Origin: Acidobacteriota bacterium
GTDB lineage: Bacteria > Acidobacteriota > Terriglobia > Bryobacterales > Bryobacteraceae
NCBI GenBank assembly: GCA_018268715.1
Contig: JAFDVZ010000031.1
Span: forward strand, 1-46,838
Direction of reading: 5' to 3'
Length of the DNA stretch: 46,838 bases
This document shows positions 41,538 through 46,838 of the stretch, piece by piece (within the stretch, counting starts at the first letter, position 1; the number at the start of each line of letters is the position of its first letter). The position numbers were made by a program, and so were the translations under genes. The notes beneath the pieces were generated by a model. The model saw only the letters and a list, made by a program, of their open reading frames with translations, ran no database searches and was not told where the DNA came from.

Positions 41538-42413
41538 ATGGACGACAAGGCCATCCTCGCGAAACTCGCCACCCCCCGCCGCCGCTTCCCGGCCGCCGCC
41601 GTCCGCGCCATCATCGAACAGCGCGAGCATTTCACCCCCATCCTGCTCGACATCCTCGAGGACGTGGACCGCAACCCCGCCCGCTACACCGGCGAGCGCG
41701 AAATGCGGCATCTCTACGCCATGCACCTGCTCGCCCAATTCCGCGAGCCGAAGGCGTACCAGCCCATGGTCCGCATCGTCTCCCGCCCCGGCGGGTTCGC
41801 CGAAAAGCTGCTCGGCGACAGCCTCACGGAGTCGTTCGGGCGCATGCTCGCCGCCGTCTGGGGCGGCGACATCAGCGGCGTCAATTCGCTGATTGAAAAC
41901 GAATCCCTCGACGAGTACGTCCGCACCGCCGGTTTCGACGCCCACCTGACCCTGGTCGCCATCGGCGAGCGCACCCGCGACGAGACGATGGACTATTTCC
42001 GGTCCCTGCTCCCGCGCCTGCGCCGCAAGCCGTCCGCCGTGCTCGACGATCTGGTCTGCTGCATCATGGACCTGCACCCGGCCGACCTGATGGACCACCT
42101 CACCAGCCTGTTCAAGGACGGCCTGATCGACCACCGCTACGTCGACCGCGACGATCTGACCCGCGCCTACCGCGAGACCCCCGAGGAGGCCCTGGCGAGC
42201 CTCCGCCGCAACCACCGCCCCATCCTCGACACCGTCGAAGAAATGTCCTGTTGGGCCTGTTTCAACCAGGGCAAGGAGGAGGAATCCGACGCCGACCTCC
42301 CGCCCCCCGAGCCCATCTCGGCCACCATCCGCCGCGAAGCCCCCAAGGTGGGCCGCAACGACCCCTGCCCCTGCGGAAGCGGCAAAAAGCACAAGAAATG
42401 CTGCGGCGCATGA
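41538..42413 (+). CDS. DUF1186 protein with C-terminal SEC-C zinc finger
   Basis: The 291-residue protein is helical (HEAT-like feel), matching DUF1186: [50 protein letters not shown] and later [19 protein letters not shown]. The last 19 residues form a SEC-C finger, [13 protein letters not shown], one residue different from that of SecA in this window. Such fingers bind zinc and often mediate protein contacts. Its function is unknown. It follows the dehydrogenase gene closely and is followed by the promoter of higBA. Confidence 0.88.
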   Translation: MDDKAILAKLATPRRRFPAAAVRAIIEQREHFTPILLDILEDVDRNPARYTGEREMRHLYAMHLLAQFREPKAYQPMVRIVSRPGGFAEKLLGDSLTESFGRMLAAVWGGDISGVNSLIENESLDEYVRTAGFDAHLTLVAIGERTRDETMDYFRSLLPRLRRKPSAVLDDLVCCIMDLHPADLMDHLTSLFKDGLIDHRYVDRDDLTRAYRETPEEALASLRRNHRPILDTVEEMSCWACFNQGKEEESDADLPPPEPISATIRREAPKVGRNDPCPCGSGKKHKKCCGA

Positions 42414-42420
42414 CCGCCCC

Positions 42421-42435
42421 TTACGCTTGACGTAA
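42421..42435. promoter_or_regulatory. inverted repeat over the higBA -35 box (possible operator)
   Basis: TTACG (42421-42425) and CGTAA (42431-42435) flank 5 nt and overlap the -35 box. HigA antitoxins usually repress their own promoter, so this is a plausible binding site. Confidence 0.45.
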
Positions 42436-42455
42436 CGCATAAGGCCCGCTAACCT
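42427..42455 (+). promoter_or_regulatory. promoter of higBA
   Basis: TTGACG and TAACCT are 17 nt apart. The -10 box ends 5 nt before the TTG start of higB at 42461, so the mRNA is probably leaderless. Confidence 0.65.
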
Positions 42456-42460
42456 GAAGC

Positions 42461-42745
42461 TTGATCCAGAGCTACCGGGATAAGCGCACCCGGGACTTCG
42501 CCGCGGGCCGTCGCGTCGGCGCCATGTCCGGCATCGAGCGGATCGCGCGCCTGAAACTGGACCGCCTCGAAGCGGCCGTTACACTGGCCGATTTGGGCGC
42601 GCTCCCGGGAAACCGGTTGGAGGCGCTGTCCGGAGACCGGAAAGGTCAGTACAGCATCCGCGTCAACGACCGTTGGCGGATCTGTTTCGAATGGCCGGCG
42701 GGGAGTCCCGGCCCCCGCCACGTGGAGATCGTCGACTATCACTAG
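42461..42745 (+). CDS. higB: HigB-type toxin (RelE superfamily)
   Basis: The 94-residue protein matches HigB ribonuclease toxins that cleave ribosome-bound mRNA: MIQSYRDKRTRDFAAGRR at the N-terminus, RKLDRLEAA-like LKLDRLEAAVTLADL, the LPGNRLEALSGDRKGQYSIR loop, and NDRWRICFEW before the final VEIVDYH. The start is TTG 42461; the MIQSYRDK opening agrees with relatives, so the rare codon is well supported. It is followed 19 nt later by its antitoxin gene. Confidence 0.93.
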   Translation: MIQSYRDKRTRDFAAGRRVGAMSGIERIARLKLDRLEAAVTLADLGALPGNRLEALSGDRKGQYSIRVNDRWRICFEWPAGSPGPRHVEIVDYH

Positions 42746-42764
42746 AACACCGAAACCGGCCCTC

Positions 42765-43091
42765 ATGATCTCGAACACGCTTCCCGCTATCCACCCCGGC
42801 GAACATCTCGCCCTCGAATTAGCCGAGTTAGGCATGAGCGCCTCCGAACTCGCCCGCAAGCTCGACGTTCCGCCCAACCGCATCACGGGCATCCTAAACG
42901 GTCGACGCGCCGTCACCGGCGACACGGCCTTGCGGCTCGGCCATTTCTTCGGCTCCACGCCGGACTTCTGGCTCAACCTGCAAAGCCTGTACGATCTCCG
43001 CATCGCCGAACAGCAGGCGGGCAGTTCGATCCGCGGCCTGCCCACGCTCAAGGACCGCCAGGCGACCCGGCCCAACCCCGCCCAACCGTGA
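42765..43091 (+). CDS. higA: HigA-type antitoxin
   Basis: The 108-residue helix-turn-helix protein has the HigA pattern IHPGEHLALELAELGMSASE, then LARKLDVPPNRITGILNGRR and DTALRLGHFFGSTPDFWLNL. It neutralises HigB and likely represses the operon, perhaps through the TTACG/CGTAA repeat at 42421. The C-terminal tail (LPTLKDRQATRPNPAQP) is unstructured. The gene order, toxin before antitoxin, is the usual one for higBA. Confidence 0.95.
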   Translation: MISNTLPAIHPGEHLALELAELGMSASELARKLDVPPNRITGILNGRRAVTGDTALRLGHFFGSTPDFWLNLQSLYDLRIAEQQAGSSIRGLPTLKDRQATRPNPAQP

Positions 43092-43097
43092 TACAAC
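43092..43097 (+). promoter_or_regulatory. putative -10 element, leaderless hydrolase gene
   Basis: TACAAC ends 6 nt before ATG 43104 and starts directly after the higA stop codon. No Shine-Dalgarno sequence is seen. Confidence 0.3.
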
Positions 43098-43103
43098 ACC
43101 CTC

Positions 43104-44102
43104 ATGCGTCTCATCCCGCTTCTGGCGGTCGCCCTGGCCGCCCTGGCCCACGCCGCCCCGCCCTGCACCACCACCGCCTGCACTGAATGGATCCCCTTCG
43201 GGCGCACCGGAGCCCGATCTCTCGTCTACCGTTCCCACCCCCTCGACGCCCCTAACCCCGCCATCACCCGAGCCTTAATCGTCATCCACGGCCAGGGCCG
43301 CAACGCCGACGACTATTTCCGCACCGGCGTCGCCGCCGCCTTCCTCGCCGCCGCCCTCGACAACACCGTCGTCATCGCCCCCCGCTTCGCCTCCCACGAC
43401 GGCCGCGGCTGTCAGGACAAACTCGACAAGGATGAGGCCAACTGGCGCTGCTCGGGCGATAGCTGGCGTTCCGGCGCCCCCGCCATCAACTTCGAACGCC
43501 TGAACTCCTACGACTTCACCGACGAAATCCTCCGCAAACTCGCCCGCAAGGACATCTTCCCCAACCTGAAGACCGTCGTTGTCACCGGCCACTCCGCCGG
43601 AGGCCAATACGTTTCCCGCTATGTCATGGCCAGCCCGGTTCACGAAACCCTCCCCGGCCTCGACATCCGCTACGTCATCTCGAACCCCTCCAGCTACGCC
43701 TATCTCGACCCCACCCGCCCCAGCGCCTCCAACGCCGCCGAGTTCCGCCCCTATGTCGACGGCCGCAACTGCACCACCTACGACCAGTGGCCCTACGGCC
43801 TCAAAAACCGCTCCACCGGCGCCGCCGCCAAACTCTCCGAGGACGATCTCCGCAAGCACATCACCGCCCGTCCCGTGACGTTCCTGCTCAGCGAGCTCGA
43901 CACCCTCCCCCTGGCCGGTTTTGACTCCTCCTGCCCCGCCATGGCCCAGGGCCCGTCGCGCCTCGCCCGCGGCCAGGCCTACGCCGCCTATCTCAAGGAA
44001 AAGTACAACGCGCCCCATCCGGTCGCCGTCGTCCCCCTGTGCGGACACAACGCCCGTTGCGTCTACACCTCCGATCCCGCCCTCGCCATCTTATTTCCGT
44101 AG
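43104..44102 (+). CDS. secreted alpha/beta hydrolase-like protein
   Basis: The 332-residue protein has a signal peptide (MRLIPLLAVALAALAHA) and an alpha/beta hydrolase core: ALIVIHGQGRNADDYF, the nucleophile elbow VVVTGHSAGGQYVSRY (Ser in GHSAG), RYVISNPSSYAY, FLLSELDTLP with the possible acid, and a late His in PLCGHNARCVYTSDP. Seven or so Cys outside the signal suggest disulfides, fitting the periplasm. The substrate is unknown; the fold resembles esterases and peptidases. It lies between higA and rnj in the same direction. Confidence 0.82.
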   Translation: MRLIPLLAVALAALAHAAPPCTTTACTEWIPFGRTGARSLVYRSHPLDAPNPAITRALIVIHGQGRNADDYFRTGVAAAFLAAALDNTVVIAPRFASHDGRGCQDKLDKDEANWRCSGDSWRSGAPAINFERLNSYDFTDEILRKLARKDIFPNLKTVVVTGHSAGGQYVSRYVMASPVHETLPGLDIRYVISNPSSYAYLDPTRPSASNAAEFRPYVDGRNCTTYDQWPYGLKNRSTGAAAKLSEDDLRKHITARPVTFLLSELDTLPLAGFDSSCPAMAQGPSRLARGQAYAAYLKEKYNAPHPVAVVPLCGHNARCVYTSDPALAILFP

Positions 44103-44127
44103 AAAAATCCCGCAACAACGGAAATAA
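44091..44127. repeat. perfect 10-bp inverted repeat between hydrolase and rnj
   Basis: TTATTTCCGT (44091-44100) and ACGGAAATAA (44118-44127) are exact complements around a 17-nt loop. The left arm runs into the hydrolase stop codon. No T-run follows, so a normal intrinsic terminator is unlikely. Confidence 0.65.
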
Positions 44128-44154
44128 CTCCGAATGATACCCTGAAAGATTCGA

Positions 44155-45825
44155 ATGCCTGATTCAAAACTGTTGTTGATTCCGTTGGGCGGCCTGGGCG
44201 AGTTCGGCATGAACTGCATGGCCCTGCGCTACGGAGACGACATCATCGTCATCGACGCCGGCATGATGTTCCCGGAAGCGGAACTGCTCGGCGTCGACAT
44301 CGTCACTCCTGACTTCACCTATCTCGAACAGAACCGAGAGCATGTCCGCGCCCTGGTGCTAACCCACGGCCATGAGGACCACATCGGCGGCGTCCCGTTC
44401 CTGCTCTCGCAGATGAACCTGCCGGTCTACGGCACGCCCTTCACTCTCGCCCTGGTCGAGCGCCGGCTCGAAGAGCACGACCTGCTCAAGACCGCCCAAC
44501 TCCACCAGGTGAAGCCGCTCGAACGCGTCTCCATCGGACCGTTCTCCATTGAATTCGTCCACGTCACCCACTCCATCGTGAGCGCCGTGGCCCTGGCCAT
44601 CACCACGCCCCTCGGCGTCATCATTCACACCGGCGACTTCAAGGTCGACCCCACCCCCACCGACAACGAACTGTTCGACCTCCACACCCTCGCCGCCTAC
44701 GGCAAGCGCGGGGTCCTGCTCCTGCTGTCGGACTCCACCAACGTCGACCGTCCCGGCTACACCGAAAGCGAACGCGCCGTCCGCCCGCGCCTGGAAGACC
44801 TGTTTGCGCGCTCCGAACGCCGCCTCGTCATCTCTTGTTTCAGTTCCTCCATTCACCGCCTCCAGCAGATCCTCGACCTCGCCGCCGAATACGGCCGCAA
44901 GGTCGCCTTCCTCGGCCGCAGCATGCTCAGCACCACCGAAATCTCCCACGATCTCGGACTGCTGTCCATCCCGGACAACATCCTGCTGCGCCCGCAGGAC
45001 ATCATGAGCATGGCCCCCAGCAAGACCTGCGTCGTCATGTCGGGCACTCAGGGCGAACCGATGTCGGCGCTTTCCCGCGCCGCCGTCGACAATCATAAGA
45101 ACGTGTCCATCGAGGCCGGCGACACCGTCGTGCTCAGCTCCCGCATCATCCCCGGCAACGAAAAGCCCATTTACCGGATGATCAACCACCTGGCCAAGCG
45201 CGGCGCCGACATCGTCTACGGCCACATGAATCCGCCCATTCACGTCTCCGGCCACGCCAGCTCCGAGGAGTTGAAGCTGGTGCTGAACCTGGTCCGTCCG
45301 CGTTACTTCATGCCCATCCACGGCGAATACCGGCAACTCGCCCGCCACGCCGCCCTCGCCCAACACCTGCGCCACCAGGGCCTGGAGGACACGTTCGTCC
45401 TCGAAACCGGCGAAACGCTCGAAATCGACCGCCAGGGCGCCCGCCGCGCCGGCCGCGTCACCGTGGGACGCGTCTGCATCGATTCCGGGTCGCTCGACGA
45501 CATTGTCGAAGACATCGTCATCCGGGACCGCCGCCACCTTTCCGAAGACGGCTTCGTGCTCCCCATCATCGCCATCAACAAGCACACCGGCAAGAGTGAG
45601 AACCTGCCTGAAATCGTCAGTCGCGGCTTCGTTTCCCTTGAGGAAGGCGCGGACCTGATGAAGGAGGCGCGCATGGTGGTCGCCAAAACCCTCGAAACGT
45701 CCACTCATGAGGAGCGCACCGACTGGGGCGTCATGCAGGAGAAGATTCGCGCCGACCTGAAGCGCTTTCTCACCAAGCAGACCTCCCGCCGCCCGCTCAT
45801 CATGCCGGTGATTCTCGAGGTCTAG
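44155..45825 (+). CDS. rnj: ribonuclease J
   Basis: The 556-residue metallo-beta-lactamase-fold nuclease acts in mRNA decay and rRNA maturation, with both 5' exonuclease and endonuclease activity. Visible are PLGGLGEFGMNCM, IDAGMMFPEAELLGVD, the metal site LTHGHEDHIGG, the FIHTGDFKVD-like HTGDFKVDPTP, LSDSTNVDRPGYTESE, the beta-CASP domain (SCFSSSIHRLQQI, MSGTQGEPMSALSRAA) and MPIHGEYRQLARHA. The C-terminal domain begins near residue 450. TACCCT at 44138-44143 may be its -10 box, leaving a leader of a few nt. Confidence 0.96.
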   Translation: MPDSKLLLIPLGGLGEFGMNCMALRYGDDIIVIDAGMMFPEAELLGVDIVTPDFTYLEQNREHVRALVLTHGHEDHIGGVPFLLSQMNLPVYGTPFTLALVERRLEEHDLLKTAQLHQVKPLERVSIGPFSIEFVHVTHSIVSAVALAITTPLGVIIHTGDFKVDPTPTDNELFDLHTLAAYGKRGVLLLLSDSTNVDRPGYTESERAVRPRLEDLFARSERRLVISCFSSSIHRLQQILDLAAEYGRKVAFLGRSMLSTTEISHDLGLLSIPDNILLRPQDIMSMAPSKTCVVMSGTQGEPMSALSRAAVDNHKNVSIEAGDTVVLSSRIIPGNEKPIYRMINHLAKRGADIVYGHMNPPIHVSGHASSEELKLVLNLVRPRYFMPIHGEYRQLARHAALAQHLRHQGLEDTFVLETGETLEIDRQGARRAGRVTVGRVCIDSGSLDDIVEDIVIRDRRHLSEDGFVLPIIAINKHTGKSENLPEIVSRGFVSLEEGADLMKEARMVVAKTLETSTHEERTDWGVMQEKIRADLKRFLTKQTSRRPLIMPVILEV

Positions 45826-45829
45826 CGCG

Positions 45830-46138
45830 GTGCTCGAAACCCAACTCGAACGTTTGGCCGAACGCGGCGTCAATCTGCTGCCGGCCGTCGAGATCACCAC
45901 TCATTTCATCTTCGAGCGCGACGGCTTCGTCGCGCTCGTCGAGCGCAAGGAGGACGGTTTCGGCGCCATCGGAGCCCCCGGCCTGCTGGGCGGGCCCGCT
46001 GGCTTCGCGGCGCTCGTCTGGCGCGGCGCCGAGCCCTGGTTCGTGGCCCGTAACTTCGAACAGCAAGCCACCCCGGACCAGGTGGCTTCGATCCGCCGCT
46101 TCGCCGCCGACCTCGACTACGCCCTCCGCCAGCTTTAG
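45830..46138 (+). CDS. hypothetical protein
   Basis: The 102-residue protein starts at GTG 45830, 4 nt after the rnj stop, so it is very likely co-translated with it. It has a strand-rich middle (ITTHFIFERDGFVALVERKE), a glycine-rich turn (GAIGAPGLLGGPAGFAALVW) and a C-terminal helix (ASIRRFAADLDYALRQL). No Cys, signal peptide or membrane span is present. I recognise no family. Its position suggests an accessory role in RNA metabolism, but nothing in the sequence proves it. Confidence 0.75.
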   Translation: MLETQLERLAERGVNLLPAVEITTHFIFERDGFVALVERKEDGFGAIGAPGLLGGPAGFAALVWRGAEPWFVARNFEQQATPDQVASIRRFAADLDYALRQL

Positions 46139-46275
46139 CCCCCTCGGCAAACGCCATTCACACAACTCGAAAATATTCCTAACTCCCCGGCCGGCAGCCG
46201 CTTGCGTCCAACTCACTGCTCGCGCGGGGGCCGTTTCCTAGGCCGCGCATGTCACGATGAAGGTAGGAGAGGGTG

Positions 46276-46755
46276 ATGTCTCAAGCTGCCAAGAAAGCGA
46301 CTGTCTCCAGGCCCGCGTCGCCGGACCTCGAGCTATACCTGCTGCGTGATGAGTTAGCGGAAACTCATCAGCCGCAAAACGTCCAGGAGCGCCAGTTAGT
46401 CGCCGCGATCGCCGAAAACTGGATCCGTTTCCAGGAGGCGCGGAAACTCGAACAGCAATTCCTGCGCGACAACGACATGCGTGAAGTGCTGCGCGATCGT
46501 CTGGACGCCTTCAAGGCGGTCACCCGTTACGCGGCCGATTGCGAACGCGCCTGGCGCCACTGCGTCACGCGTCTCGAAATCATGAAGCGCCGCCGGCCGA
46601 AGTCGCTGGCCTCGCCCGAAGCGCGCCGCTCCTGGAATCGCCTCGAAGGCAAACTCCCGCCCGACAAGCCCTTGAAGCCCGTGTATACGTCCGTCATGAA
46701 GGCCACGCGCAAGCAAGTGGAATCCATCCGGAAGCATCAGAAGCGCCGCGAGTGA
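46276..46755 (+). CDS. hypothetical basic helical protein
   Basis: The 159-residue protein is highly charged and predicted helical throughout: ETHQPQNVQERQLVAAIAEN, then FQEARKLEQQFLRDNDMREV, ending with basic residues (KATRKQVESIRKHQKRRE). A single ATG at 46276 follows a TAGGAGAGG ribosome site; a GTG at 46273 is less likely. There is no signal peptide or recognisable domain. The basic tail could contact nucleic acid. A 6-bp hairpin (GACGGG/CCCGTC, 46754-46771) overlaps the stop codon. Confidence 0.75.
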   Translation: MSQAAKKATVSRPASPDLELYLLRDELAETHQPQNVQERQLVAAIAENWIRFQEARKLEQQFLRDNDMREVLRDRLDAFKAVTRYAADCERAWRHCVTRLEIMKRRRPKSLASPEARRSWNRLEGKLPPDKPLKPVYTSVMKATRKQVESIRKHQKRRE

Positions 46756-46838
46756 CGGGACGCCACCCGTCGGCCCTCGCCCGCGGCCCCTCCGGCCGAG
46801 TCCGGAACCGTTCTTTGCCTCGAAAATAGTTCTCCGAA

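Noticed and set aside
41391-42440. Minus-strand open frame (349 codons) opposite the DUF1186 gene
   Set aside because: The plus-strand product has a clear SEC-C finger and DUF1186 pattern; the antisense frame is a composition artefact.
44359-45900. Minus-strand open frame (513 codons) opposite ribonuclease J
   Set aside because: The plus strand carries all RNase J motifs; the antisense frame has biased Gly/Val/Asp composition and no recognisable domain.

Overview
The window looks like chromosomal DNA of an Acidobacteriota bacterium, most likely the Bryobacterales/Solibacter branch. This rests on protein resemblance only. The pointers are high GC, an ABC permease of the acidobacterial duplicated orphan permease (ADOP) type, a tandem-repeat protein with CR(L/V)VDTR...INGYFAP units, a secreted DUF6599-like protein, and many pectin or deoxysugar glycosidases beside ordinary housekeeping genes. 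I see no insertion sequence, prophage, CRISPR array or rRNA. There is one tRNA, a class II tRNA-Leu(CAA) on the minus strand.

Layout. 0-1.3 kb is a degraded-looking edge: a partial minus-strand frame in lower-GC DNA, a 5'-truncated repeat protein and a coding-like remnant. 1.3-7 kb: inorganic pyrophosphatase, a 7-Cys ferredoxin, a dihaem cytochrome c coupled to a PQQ dehydrogenase, a candidate small RNA with its own promoter and terminator, and an ABC exporter. 7-9.8 kb (minus): a CBM9-like protein coupled to a GH28 pectinase, then a BrnT-type toxin-antitoxin pair. 10-15.9 kb: a four-gene electron-transfer cluster made of a 745-residue acyl-CoA dehydrogenase homologue, an ETF-quinone oxidoreductase/FixC-like flavoprotein with an eight-Cys ferredoxin tail, EtfB and a divergent EtfA. 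16-20.5 kb: small secreted and zinc-ribbon proteins, an ECF sigma factor with a tiny ZAS anti-sigma protein, a second candidate small RNA (minus), type II NADH dehydrogenase and an orphan FliM. 20.6-26.9 kb: HDAC-family amidohydrolase plus M20 peptidase, acylphosphatase, and hemB-aminotransferase-DUF218. 26.9-31.8 kb: GH95-like and GH106-like glycosidases, convergent. 32-37.3 kb: M23 peptidase, aldo/keto reductase, ADOP permease and a DUF6599-like protein. 37.3-46.8 kb: secA, a small zinc-finger protein, 2-hydroxyacid dehydrogenase, a DUF1186/SEC-C protein, higBA, a secreted alpha/beta hydrolase, ribonuclease J and two unknown proteins.

How they fit together. Several modules feed electrons to the respiratory chain: PQQ dehydrogenase to cytochrome c in the periplasm, acyl-CoA dehydrogenase to ETF to quinone, and NADH to quinone through NDH-2. 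The secreted enzymes (GH28, GH95-like, GH106, CBM9-like) point to use of pectin, rhamnogalacturonan and fucosylated glycans.

The two observations I rate highest are the unusual ACAD/ETF/FixC-X cluster and a recurrent leaderless-type start: a TANNNT-like -10 element ends exactly 6 nt before the start codon in at least seven genes, with no Shine-Dalgarno sequence. Two intergenic, promoter-to-terminator small-RNA candidates come next.
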